Assembly (NCBI RefSeq): GCF_030699305.1
Contig: NZ_JAUYNB010000038.1
Span: 186,001-250,000, forward strand
DNA: 64,000 nucleotides
Direction of reading: 5' to 3'
Source: Novosphingobium sp.
Lineage (GTDB): Bacteria > Pseudomonadota > Alphaproteobacteria > Sphingomonadales > Sphingomonadaceae
This document shows, piece after piece, positions 1 to 9,214 of the stretch. Both the position numbers and the translations under genes were made by a program. The notes below the pieces were generated by a model that worked only from the letters and a program-made list of their open reading frames with translations, was not told the DNA's origin and did not search any database. The first letter of the stretch is position 1. Each line of letters opens with the position of its first letter.

Positions 1-124
1 CGATGATCTCGCCGGAGCTGTCATTGCTTTCGGCGCTTGGCAAAGCGTCCTGCGCGAGTGCGGTGGTGGCGCCAAATCCCATCAGCATGGTAGCGCCAAG
101 CAGCGTGTTGCGGAACAATTTCAT
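1..124 (-). CDS. TonB-dependent receptor, N-terminal part only (runs off left edge of window)
   Basis: Reverse strand from ATG at 124..122 translates MKLFRNTLLGATMLMGFGATTALAQDALPSAESNDSSGEII: signal peptide followed by the start of a typical receptor plug lead-in. Confidence 0.6.
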   Translation of the reverse strand, partial: MKLFRNTLLGATMLMGFGATTALAQDALPSAESNDSSGEII

Positions 125-532
125 AGTCACTGCAAACCCCCTTATTATGAGCCTGTGGTTGAGTGACACCCTTCTCCCCTGGCGCTCTGGCTAAGCCGGC
201 ACCTTATTGACCGCCGACGCGGCCAGCTTGCTTAAGAATTCCATTCCCCCACCCGCAACTTGCGCTGGGTCTGATCCGGCGCTGCCAATGCGCAGCGTCG
301 TTGTCGTGCAAACCATCAGGGACCGCCGAAAGACCTGCAAGCACTGGCACAGCGACATCGCCGAAAATCGGCATTGCATCGCTTGAAACAGCGGTATTGC
401 AGCTTGGCTCTCGATTCCCGAACCCTCACTTTTTGAATCGGCGATGCCCGTATTGTCACATCGCCGATTGTCGTCCGTCGCCCGCCAGCTTGGGGGCGAT
501 GAGCCATAACGTTATGGATATTACGAAATCCG

Positions 533-690
533 TCAAGCGTAATAATTCCGCACTTGCTCAGTATGACTCGAATTGATGCTGCACCGCACAAATCCGCTGT
601 TTTCGGGGATCATCGGCACGCAAATGGTGCTCGCCTGAAACACGCCCAGGCCCTCCGGCGCGTTGCGGCGGCGAGCAGACATGCGAATCG
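533..690 (-). pseudogene. Possible C-terminal remnant of a BioF/Kbl-type PLP acyltransferase
   Basis: Minus-strand ORF end ...GLGVFQASTICVPMIPENSGFVRCSINSSHTEQVRNYYA resembles the P-x-VP...LR-x-S-x-x-x-x-HT end of alpha-oxoamine synthases; no upstream catalytic part visible. Confidence 0.25.
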
Positions 691-918
691 CATCGTCCGT
701 CACGCGGGCTTTCATCACAGCAGGCCCGGCAGGCCGGGGAATCGGGGATTGCGCGCTACGGGCAGGGATCCGCTGGACCAACCGGGCGCGCAGCGCGGCG
801 ATCGAGGGCTGTCACCCTCAAGGCCGCAACGTTATTACCCTTTCTTGAGATGGTAATATTTTTTGATGGACAAGAGTCAGGACTGTGGTGATGCTGCAGT
901 GCGAAAGGAAATCGAATC

Positions 919-2001
919 ATGATCAAGCTGGTTGGCAAATTCGGCGCTGGGGTGCTGATGGCTGGAGCGCTCATGCTGACAGCCTGTTCGCAGTCGTCCG
1001 CGCCCGAAACGGAGCAGCGCACGGAATTCAACATCGGCTGGTCGATCTATGCCGGATGGATGCCCTGGCCCTATGCCCAGCAAGCCGGGATCGTGAAGAA
1101 ATGGGGCGACAAATACGGCATCAAGATCAATCTTGTGCAGGTCAACGACTACGTTGAATCGGTCAACCAGTACACCGCCGGCAAGTTTGACGGCGTGACC
1201 GTGACCAACATGGACGCCCTCACGATTCCTGCGGCTGGCGGCAAAGACACCAGCGCCATTATTGTCGGCGATTATTCGAACGGCAATGATGGCATCCTGC
1301 TGAAGGACGCGACTTCGCTCAGCGCGATCAAGAACCGCTCGATCTATCTGGTCGAGCTGTCGGTCTCGCACTATCTGCTGGCGCGCGGGCTGGAAAAGGC
1401 CGGTCTGAAATCCACCGACGTCAAGACGATCAACACGTCCGACGCCGACATCGTCAGCGCCTTCGGGTCGCCGGATGTCACCGCAGCCGTGACGTGGAAC
1501 CCGCAACTCTCGGTCATGAAAGCCACGCCGGGGGCGAACCTGGTGTTCAGCTCGGCCGATATTCCGGGCGAAATTCTTGACCTCATGGTCGTCGACACCG
1601 CCACGCTCAAGGCCAACCCGAACCTTGGCAAGGCGCTCGCCGGCATCTGGTACGAGACGGTTGCGCTGATGCAGCGTCAGGATGCGCAAGGCAAGGCGGC
1701 CCGCGCGGCGATGGCCAAACTGTCCGGCGCGACGCCCGAAATGTTCGACGCCCAGCTTGCGACGACATTCCTTTATACCGATCCCAAGGCTGGCGTCGCG
1801 GCCACAGTATCGCCCGCGCTGGTCTCGACCATGACGCTGGTGCGCGATTTCAGCTTTTCGAAGGGCTTGTTCAACGGCGCGACGTCAGCCGACATGGTCG
1901 GAATCGGATTTCCCGGCGGGAAGACGCTTGGCGATCCCCAACGCGTGACGCTCCGCTTTGACGACAGCTTCATGCAGCTCGCCGCCGACGGAAAGCTCTG
2001 A
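919..2001 (+). CDS. ABC transporter substrate-binding lipoprotein (urea carboxylase-region / taurine-nitrate type)
   Basis: Lipoprotein signal (MLTACSQ), NIGWSIYAGWMPWPYAQQAGIVKKWGDKYGIKINLVQVNDYVESVNQYTAGKFDGVTVTNMDAL; first gene of carboxylase operon. Confidence 0.85.
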   Translation: MIKLVGKFGAGVLMAGALMLTACSQSSAPETEQRTEFNIGWSIYAGWMPWPYAQQAGIVKKWGDKYGIKINLVQVNDYVESVNQYTAGKFDGVTVTNMDALTIPAAGGKDTSAIIVGDYSNGNDGILLKDATSLSAIKNRSIYLVELSVSHYLLARGLEKAGLKSTDVKTINTSDADIVSAFGSPDVTAAVTWNPQLSVMKATPGANLVFSSADIPGEILDLMVVDTATLKANPNLGKALAGIWYETVALMQRQDAQGKAARAAMAKLSGATPEMFDAQLATTFLYTDPKAGVAATVSPALVSTMTLVRDFSFSKGLFNGATSADMVGIGFPGGKTLGDPQRVTLRFDDSFMQLAADGKL

Positions 2002-2038
2002 TCGCGTTCTGCCAAGACAGCGAGGTTCAGGAACGATC

Positions 2039-2854
2039 ATGCGTTGGGTAAACCGTCATGCAAGTCGGAGCGAGCGCATCCTGCTGGGTTCGCTGCCGAT
2101 CCTGTCGCTGGTGCTGCTGTATCTGTTCGCGGCGGCCCAGCGCCATGCCGCCAACCCGGTGGACAAGATCCTGCCGCTGCCCGCCAGCATGGCCCGCAGC
2201 ATGTATGCGTTGATGTTCCAGGCTGACCAGCTCAGCGGACAGTTCGTGTTCTGGGTTGATACGCTGGCCAGCCTGCAGCGGCTTGGCCTGGGACTGGGGA
2301 TCGCAACGGTCACGGCGTTGATTGTCGGGCTGGTGCTGGGAGTGCTGCCGCCGGTGCGGGCCACGCTGGGGCCGTTGGTGACGGGCATCGCGGTCATTCC
2401 CCCAATCGCTTTGCTCCCGATCCTGTTTATTGCCCTGGGGCTTGGGGAAACAGCGAAGGTTGCGCTGATCGTCATCGGGATCGCCCCGGTCATGGTGCGC
2501 GACATCGCCGCCCATGTCGCCGCCCTGCCAGCCGAACAGATCGTCAAGGCGCAGACGCTGGGGGCCAGTTCCTGGCAGATCATGATCCGGGTCGCGCTGC
2601 CGCAAGCCATGCCGCGCCTGATCCAGACGGTGCGACTTTCGCTCGGCCCGGCCTGGGTGTTCCTGATTTCGGCCGAGGCGATCGCGTCGGATGTCGGGCT
2701 TGGTTACCGGATATTCCTCGTCCGGCGCTATCTCTCGATGGACGTGATCATCCCTTACGTGGCGTGGATCGCGCTGCTGGCGATCCTGATGGACGTGATG
2801 CTTGCCCGCCTCAGCAAACGCGGGTTTCCGTGGGCGCACGGAGCAAGCCATTGA
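2039..2854 (+). CDS. ABC transporter permease
   Basis: Multi-TM protein with binding-protein-dependent transport motif (EQIVKAQTLGASSWQIMIRVALPQAMPRLIQTVR). Confidence 0.85.
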   Translation: MRWVNRHASRSERILLGSLPILSLVLLYLFAAAQRHAANPVDKILPLPASMARSMYALMFQADQLSGQFVFWVDTLASLQRLGLGLGIATVTALIVGLVLGVLPPVRATLGPLVTGIAVIPPIALLPILFIALGLGETAKVALIVIGIAPVMVRDIAAHVAALPAEQIVKAQTLGASSWQIMIRVALPQAMPRLIQTVRLSLGPAWVFLISAEAIASDVGLGYRIFLVRRYLSMDVIIPYVAWIALLAILMDVMLARLSKRGFPWAHGASH

Positions 2855-3645
2855 GCGACCATCCCGCCCCCATCCTGAGCCTGCAGAACGTCTGGGTCGA
2901 ATATGGCGACAAGATCGTGCTCGAGAAGGTCGACCTTGATATCGCGGAGGGCTCGTTCGTCTCGATCATCGGACCTTCGGGCGCGGGCAAGAGCAGTCTG
3001 CTGCGGCTCATCCTGGGTCAGGAGCGTCCTACCCGGGGGAAGATCATGCTTGATGGCCGGCCGCTCGCCCCCGAATGCGGGCCGGACCGGGGCGTCGTTT
3101 TCCAGCGCTATTCGGTGTTCCCGCACTTGTCGGTGCTGGGCAACACGGTGTTCGGACTGGAATGTGAACAGGCGCCGCTGCTCGCGCGGCTGTTCGGCTT
3201 CGCCCGCCGGGCAGCCACGGCCGAAGCGACCGAGATGCTGAACGCGGTCGGCCTGGGCAATTCCCTGCATCAGTACCCCGCGCAGCTTTCGGGCGGCATG
3301 CAGCAGCGGCTGGCCATCGCGCAGGCCCTGATCAAGCGCCCCCGCATCCTGTTGCTCGATGAACCGTTCGGTGCGCTCGATCCCGGCATCCGGGCCGATA
3401 TGCATGGCCTGATCAAGCAGCTGTGGCGCGATTATGCACTGACGATCATCATGGTAACGCACGATATCCGTGAGGCATTCACGCTTGGTACGCGGGTCCT
3501 CGCGCTCGACAAACGCCGCCACGATCCGCACGCGCCGCATCGCTTCGGTGCGACCGCAGTCTATGATCTTGCCCTGCGCGGCGACGCCGATCCCGCGGCG
3601 GCCGAAGCCTTGTCCGTTTCACTCAACCAAGTTTCCAGCAGCTAG
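2851..3645 (+). CDS. ABC transporter ATP-binding protein (TTG start overlapping upstream stop)
   Basis: Walker A GPSGAGKSS, signature LSGGMQQRLAIAQAL, Walker B ILLLDEPFGALD. Confidence 0.9.
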   Translation: MSDHPAPILSLQNVWVEYGDKIVLEKVDLDIAEGSFVSIIGPSGAGKSSLLRLILGQERPTRGKIMLDGRPLAPECGPDRGVVFQRYSVFPHLSVLGNTVFGLECEQAPLLARLFGFARRAATAEATEMLNAVGLGNSLHQYPAQLSGGMQQRLAIAQALIKRPRILLLDEPFGALDPGIRADMHGLIKQLWRDYALTIIMVTHDIREAFTLGTRVLALDKRRHDPHAPHRFGATAVYDLALRGDADPAAAEALSVSLNQVSSS

Positions 3646-3658
3646 AAGAGGCCCCACC

Positions 3659-4135
3659 GTGAGCACCGAACCTGCAAGCCTCGCCCGGCTCTCGATGAGC
3701 CTCCCCGCCGCACTGTTCCGGCAGCTCGACACCATGGTGGAGGAACGCGGTCTGCCCTCGCGCTCCCAGCTGATCGCCGAACTGATCCGCCATGCCCTGG
3801 CGGAACACGAAGCCTACACCCGTCCGGAAGAGATGCTCGCGGGGACCATCACCATCGTCTACCGCGGCGATCGCGGCCGCGTGCGCCATCAGCTGGCCCA
3901 GACGCAGGCCGAATATCTCAAAGAGGTCATCTCCTCCCAGCACGTCTTCCTTGAAGATGACCAGTCGCTGGAAGTCCTGCTGGTGCAAGCCCCCGCCGTG
4001 CGGCTGAAAGACCTGTGCGATGCGCTGCGCCGGGTGCGCGGGGTGCATCAGCTCCAGCTTGTCACCACCACCGCACTACTGCCGCCGCTGCATGAGCCGG
4101 ACGGCAGCGAACTTGCCGAAGGAGCCGCCGCATGA
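3659..4135 (+). CDS. NikR/CopG-like ribbon-helix-helix regulator with degenerate metal site
   Basis: N-terminal RHH (LSMSLPAALFRQLDTMVEERGLPSRSQLIAELIRHAL) and NikR-like ACT domain; aligns without gaps to E. coli NikR residues 58-101. Confidence 0.8.
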   Translation: MSTEPASLARLSMSLPAALFRQLDTMVEERGLPSRSQLIAELIRHALAEHEAYTRPEEMLAGTITIVYRGDRGRVRHQLAQTQAEYLKEVISSQHVFLEDDQSLEVLLVQAPAVRLKDLCDALRRVRGVHQLQLVTTTALLPPLHEPDGSELAEGAAA

Positions 4136-4956
4136 GTGCCATCCTTGCCGATCCCAAGTCCGCCCGCGATCACGCCCGCAGCATGGCTGGCACCGTGGTC
4201 GATGCCATGCCGGTGCTGCCACCAGTTGCCGATGACTTGCCCGCCGACGTGCCGGCCAGCGAACTGGTGTGGGAAGAGACCATCGCGGCGGGCGGCTACG
4301 CGACCCGGCGGCTGGGGCGGGGCACGCGGCTGCGGCTGATCGACCTGCAGGGCGATGCCTGCGCGTCGCTGCTGTTGTTCAACGCCGAACTGCCGAGCGA
4401 ACGGCTCAACGTCGCTGACACGGTCAAGGTCCAGTGGAACGCCTATCTTGGGCAGGGCAAGCTGCTGCTGTCCGATATGGGCCGCGTGCTGATGAGCTTT
4501 CTTGAGGACAGCGCAGGCACGCACGATGCGTTCTGCGGAACGTCCAACGCGGCAACCAACGCTGCGAAATATGGTGAAGGCCGCAACAGCGGCTCCTGTC
4601 CCAGCGGACGCGACCGCTTCCTCCTCGGCGCGGCAAAGCATGGGTTGCAGCGCCGCGATGTCCATCCTTGCGTGAACCTGTTCAAAGGCGCGGCAATTGC
4701 GGCGGACGGCACGATCGTTCCGCAGGTCGGTCCGTTTGCACCGGGCCGCAGCGTCATTCTGCGCGCCGAGATGGATGTAATCGTCGTGATCGCCAATTGC
4801 CCGCACGTGCTGGACCCGCGCGCGGCCTGGACGGTGTCGCCGCTGCGGGCGACCGCCTGGCGCGGACCGGCAACGCCTGAAGACGATCCTGTCCGGATGG
4901 CGACACCCGAAGGGCTGCGTGCCTTCCTGAACGTCGAAGACTATTTCCGCCGCTGA
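4132..4956 (+). CDS. DUF1989 / urea carboxylase-associated protein; likely carboxyguanidine deiminase subunit (CgdAB type)
   Basis: GTRLRLIDLQGDACASLLLFNA..., CPSGRDRFLLGAAKHGLQRRDVHPCVNLFKG; paired with downstream DUF1989 gene and carboxylase. Confidence 0.8.
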   Translation: MSAILADPKSARDHARSMAGTVVDAMPVLPPVADDLPADVPASELVWEETIAAGGYATRRLGRGTRLRLIDLQGDACASLLLFNAELPSERLNVADTVKVQWNAYLGQGKLLLSDMGRVLMSFLEDSAGTHDAFCGTSNAATNAAKYGEGRNSGSCPSGRDRFLLGAAKHGLQRRDVHPCVNLFKGAAIAADGTIVPQVGPFAPGRSVILRAEMDVIVVIANCPHVLDPRAAWTVSPLRATAWRGPATPEDDPVRMATPEGLRAFLNVEDYFRR

Positions 4957-4988
4957 CCTTTCCGCTGCTGAAAAGGAAACATTCCGCC

Positions 4989-5624
4989 ATGAGCGCCGAT
5001 CCCCATCTCTCCGGCCTGTCCGGCTCCGTTCTTCACGATGTGATCGTGCCCGCGCGGGCACCGTGGCTGCATCATCTCGCGGCCGGGCAGACGCTGCGGA
5101 TTGTCGATCTGGAAGGCAACCAGGCCGTCGATTTCCTGCTTTACGCCACTGCCGATGATGCCGAGCGATACAGCGCCCAGGACACAGTGGCAGCGCAAGG
5201 CAACCTGTTCCTGCGCAAAGGCACGGTGCTGCGATCGAACGAAGGCCGGCCGATGATGGTCATCGCCGCCACGTCGGTCGATTACCACGATACCATCGGC
5301 GGGGCTTGCTCGTGCGAGTCCAACACGCTGCGTTACGGCCACCACACCAAGGCCGAGCACGCCTGCGTCGAGAACTTCCTGGAGGCGAACCTGCGGGAAG
5401 GGCGCGGCAAACGCGACATCGTCTCCAACATCAACTTCTTCATGAACGTGCCGGTCGAACCGGATGGATCGCTGGGCATTGTTGACGGGATTTCCGCGCC
5501 GGGGCTTACCGTGGACTTGCGCGCCGAGATGGACGTCACCGTGGTCGTGTCCAACTGCCCGCAGATCAACAACCCCTGCAACGGCTTCAATCCAACCCCC
5601 GTCCGCATGATTGTCGCCGCATGA
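4989..5624 (+). CDS. DUF1989 / urea carboxylase-associated protein; likely carboxyguanidine deiminase subunit (CgdAB type)
   Basis: LAAGQTLRIVDLEGNQAVDFLLYATADDAERYSAQDT..., CVENFLEANLREGRGKRDIVSNINFFMNVPVEPDG. Confidence 0.8.
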   Translation: MSADPHLSGLSGSVLHDVIVPARAPWLHHLAAGQTLRIVDLEGNQAVDFLLYATADDAERYSAQDTVAAQGNLFLRKGTVLRSNEGRPMMVIAATSVDYHDTIGGACSCESNTLRYGHHTKAEHACVENFLEANLREGRGKRDIVSNINFFMNVPVEPDGSLGIVDGISAPGLTVDLRAEMDVTVVVSNCPQINNPCNGFNPTPVRMIVAA

Positions 5625-8600
5625 GCTTCGACACGGTTCTCATTGCCAACCGCGGCGCAATTGCCACGCGGATCATTCGCACCTTGCGGCGCATGGGGCT
5701 GCGCTCTGTCGCGGTCTATTCGGACGCCGATGTGGACTCGCTGCATGTGGCCCTGGCGGACGAAGCCGTATGCATCGGCGGCGCCCGGGCCACGGAGAGC
5801 TATCTCAACGTCGCCGCGATCCTTGACGCAGCGCGCAAGACCGGCGCCGGGGCGATTCATCCCGGCTATGGCTTTCTGGCCGAAAACGCCGAATTTGCCG
5901 AGGCTTGCGCCGGGGCGGGGATCGTGTTCATCGGCCCGACGCCGGACAACATCCGCACCTTCGGCCTGAAGCACAGCGCGCGCGCGCTCGCCGCTGCCCA
6001 CGGGGTGCCGCTGGCACCGGGCACCGACCTGCTCACCGATGAAGCCGAAGCGGCCCGCGCCGCGCAGGAGATCGGCTTCCCGATCATGCTGAAAGCAACC
6101 GCAGGCGGCGGCGGCATCGGCATGCGCATTTGCGAGAACGAAGCCGACGTCCGCGAAGGCTTTGCCGCCGTCGCCCGTCAGGGGCTGGGCAACTTCGGCG
6201 ATGCCGGGGTGTTCCTTGAACGCTATATCCGCAAGGCCCGGCACATCGAGGTCCAGATCTTCGGTGACGGCCAGGGCCGGATCGCGGCGCTTGGCGAACG
6301 CGATTGCTCGCTCCAGCGCCGCAACCAGAAAGTGGTTGAAGAGGCCCCGGCGCCGCTGCTGCCGCCCGCCGTGCGTGCCGGGCTGATTGCCGCTGCGATC
6401 CAGCTGGGCGAGGCTGCGCGCTATCAGTCGGCCGGCACGGTCGAGTTCCTGTACGACGCCGAGCGCCAGGAGTTTTTCTTCCTTGAAATGAACACCCGCC
6501 TGCAGGTCGAACACGGCGTGACCGAAGAGGTCATGGGTATCGACCTGGTCGAATGGATGGTGCGCGGCGGGCTGGCGGATTACAGCTTCCTGGACACCGC
6601 CCCGACAGAACCGGTCGGCCATTCGGTGCAAGTGCGGCTGTACGCCGAAGATCCCGCGCTCGATTATCGTCCGACATCGGGCACGCTGACCGCCGTGGAT
6701 TTTCCCGCCAACATCCGTGCGGAAACATGGTGCATGGCCGGTAGCACCGTCAGCATCTGGTATGATCCGATGCTGGCCAAGCTGATCGTTCACGCGCCGA
6801 CCCGCGAAGCAGCCGTGACGGCCATGCAGACCGCGCTGGAGCACAGCCGGGTCGATGGCATCGAAACGAACCTGCGGTGGCTGCGCGATGTGGTCCGATC
6901 GCCCGCGTTCGTCAGCGGCGAGGTGTCCACCCGCGCGCTTGATACGGTCGCCTATCAGCCCCGCAGCATCCAGGTGATCAGCGGCGGCACTGCCACGACC
7001 GTGCAGGATTGGCCGGGCCGGCAGAGCCTCTGGTCGGTCGGGGTTCCGCCGTCCGGGCCGATGGACGATCAATCGTTCCGGCTTGGCAACCGCCTGCTGG
7101 GCAATCCCGAAGGCACGACCGGGCTTGAAGTAACGATCACCGGGCCGACGCTTCTGTTCAACGCGCCGGGCTCCATTTGCCTGACGGGCGCCGATTTCGG
7201 GGCAACGCTGGACGGCGAACCGGTTCAGCGCGGTGTGCCGATTGCGGTCGCCGCCGGTCAGACGCTGGCGCTTGGCCGGATTTCGGGCGGCGGTATGCGC
7301 GGCTATATCCTGTTCGCGGGCGGACTGGACATTGCGCCTTATCTCGGTAGCCGCAGCACTTTCGAGCTTGGGCAATTCGGTGGCCATGCCGCGCGCCGCC
7401 TGCTGGCGGGCGATACGCTCCATCTGGGCAGTGAGCGCACGGCCAGCGCGCTGGACGCGGCGGCGGCTCCGCTGCTCGCGAATGAATGGACCTTGCGCGT
7501 CCTCTATGGTCCGCACGGCGCGCCCGACTTTTTCACCGATGACGATGTCGACACTTTCGTCGCGGCCGAATGGCAGGTCCACTACAACAGCAATCGCACC
7601 GGCGTGCGCCTAATCGGCCCCAAGCCGCAGTGGGCGCGCAAGGACGGCGGCGAGGCCGGGCTGCATCCGTCCAACATCCACGACAATCCCTATGCCATTG
7701 GCGCGGTGGATTTCACCGGCGACATGCCGATCATCCTTGGTCCGGATGGCCCGTCGCTGGGCGGCTTTGTCTGCCCGTTTGTGGTCATCGCCGCCGATCG
7801 CTGGAAAATCGGCCAGCTGTCACCGGGTGACAAGCTGCGCTTCGCCCCGGTCAATGCCGAGGATGCTGTTGCAGCGGACACCCAGCAGCGCAGCCTGCTG
7901 GCGACCGGGAAGGGCTGCGTCGCCAGTCCGGCCCGGCCCATCAGCACGCTGTCACCGATCCTCTGCGAGATCGCAGCCGCGCAGCAGCGCCCGCGAACCG
8001 TCTATCGCCAGCAGGGTGATCGCAACATCCTGGTCGAATACGGGCCGATCGTGCTCGATATCGAGCTGCGCATCCGCGTGCAGGCACTGATGACCGAGCT
8101 TGAGCGGCTCGCCCTGCCTGGCGTGATCGACATCGTGCCGGGTATCCGCTCGCTGCAGTTCCATTTTGACGGCCAGACCATGACCCAAGGCGCGGCACTG
8201 GCCGCGCTGATCGCCGCCGAGGAGCGGCTGGGCGATCTGGAGGATTTCACCATCCCTTCACGCATCGTCCATCTGCCGCTCAGCTGGCGCGATCCGGCGA
8301 CGATTGAAACGATCGAGAAGTACATGGGCGCGGTGCGCGACGATGCGCCGTGGTGCCCGGACAACATCGAGTTCATCCGGCGGATCAACGGCCTGCCCGA
8401 TGTGGCGGCGGTCGAGAACCTGATCTTCGAGGCGAACTATCTCGTGCTGGGCCTGGGCGACGTTTACCTCGGCGCCCCGGTGGCAACGCCGGTCGATCCG
8501 CGCCACCGGCTGGTGACGACCAAGTACAACCCCGCCCGCACCTGGACGCCGCCCAATGTCGTCGGGATCGGCGGCGCCTATATGTGTATTTACGGCATGG

Positions 8601-9214
8601 AAGGTCCGGGCGGCTATCAGCTGTTCGGGCGCACGCTCCAGGTGTGGAATACCTATCGCCAGACCGATGCCTTCATCGAAGGCAAGCCGTGGTTGCTGCG
8701 CTTCTTCGACCAGATCCGGTTCTACCCGGTAAGCGCCGAAGAGCTGGCCGACTGGCGGCGGGACTTCCCCAGCGGACGGCGCTCGATCCAGATTGAGCCA
8801 AGCGAGTTCCGCCTCGCCGACTATCGGGCCTACCTGGCCGAAAATGCCGCATCGATCGCGACTTTCGAAGCCCGGCGGCAGGCCGCCTTTGACGAGGAAC
8901 GGGCCGAATGGCAGCGGCGCGGCGAGTTTGACCGCACCGACAGCGCCGAGGTCGAAGTGGTGGAAACTGGCGTGGTCGATGTGCCGGACGGTGCCGATCT
9001 GGTCGAAGCGCCGTTCGGCGGCAGCGTCTGGAAGATGCTGGTGGCGGTTGGCGACGTAGTGGCAGCTGGCGAGACAATCGCCATCATCGAGGCGATGAAG
9101 ATGGAATGCCGGATTGAAAGTCCGGGGGCAGGGACTGTCGCGGCGCTGTACGCTCAGGAACGCCAGCCGGTGCAACCCGGCGCGCCGATCCTCGCGCTGA
9201 CGAGGCACGCATGA
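5621..9214 (+). CDS. Urea/guanidine carboxylase (biotin carboxylase + KipI/KipA-like carboxyltransferase + biotinyl domain)
   Basis: 1197 aa; biotin carboxylase motifs (ANRGAIATRIIRTLRRMGL, EMNTRLQVEHGVTEEV), AHS1/AHS2 domains (GPSGPMDDQSFRLGNRLLGN; RQQGDRNILVEYG), C-terminal EAMKMECRI biotinylation motif. Confidence 0.93.
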   Translation: MSFDTVLIANRGAIATRIIRTLRRMGLRSVAVYSDADVDSLHVALADEAVCIGGARATESYLNVAAILDAARKTGAGAIHPGYGFLAENAEFAEACAGAGIVFIGPTPDNIRTFGLKHSARALAAAHGVPLAPGTDLLTDEAEAARAAQEIGFPIMLKATAGGGGIGMRICENEADVREGFAAVARQGLGNFGDAGVFLERYIRKARHIEVQIFGDGQGRIAALGERDCSLQRRNQKVVEEAPAPLLPPAVRAGLIAAAIQLGEAARYQSAGTVEFLYDAERQEFFFLEMNTRLQVEHGVTEEVMGIDLVEWMVRGGLADYSFLDTAPTEPVGHSVQVRLYAEDPALDYRPTSGTLTAVDFPANIRAETWCMAGSTVSIWYDPMLAKLIVHAPTREAAVTAMQTALEHSRVDGIETNLRWLRDVVRSPAFVSGEVSTRALDTVAYQPRSIQVISGGTATTVQDWPGRQSLWSVGVPPSGPMDDQSFRLGNRLLGNPEGTTGLEVTITGPTLLFNAPGSICLTGADFGATLDGEPVQRGVPIAVAAGQTLALGRISGGGMRGYILFAGGLDIAPYLGSRSTFELGQFGGHAARRLLAGDTLHLGSERTASALDAAAAPLLANEWTLRVLYGPHGAPDFFTDDDVDTFVAAEWQVHYNSNRTGVRLIGPKPQWARKDGGEAGLHPSNIHDNPYAIGAVDFTGDMPIILGPDGPSLGGFVCPFVVIAADRWKIGQLSPGDKLRFAPVNAEDAVAADTQQRSLLATGKGCVASPARPISTLSPILCEIAAAQQRPRTVYRQQGDRNILVEYGPIVLDIELRIRVQALMTELERLALPGVIDIVPGIRSLQFHFDGQTMTQGAALAALIAAEERLGDLEDFTIPSRIVHLPLSWRDPATIETIEKYMGAVRDDAPWCPDNIEFIRRINGLPDVAAVENLIFEANYLVLGLGDVYLGAPVATPVDPRHRLVTTKYNPARTWTPPNVVGIGGAYMCIYGMEGPGGYQLFGRTLQVWNTYRQTDAFIEGKPWLLRFFDQIRFYPVSAEELADWRRDFPSGRRSIQIEPSEFRLADYRAYLAENAASIATFEARRQAAFDEERAEWQRRGEFDRTDSAEVEVVETGVVDVPDGADLVEAPFGGSVWKMLVAVGDVVAAGETIAIIEAMKMECRIESPGAGTVAALYAQERQPVQPGAPILALTRHA

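Noticed and set aside
124-919. Guanidine (ykkC-type) riboswitch
   Set aside because: Expected by context but no recognisable conserved motif seen by eye; a covariance-model search would decide.
5333-7582. 749-aa minus-strand ORF inside the carboxylase gene
   Set aside because: Shadow ORF of high-GC coding DNA; Arg/His/Gly/Ala-rich with no domain, while the opposite strand encodes a clear multidomain enzyme.
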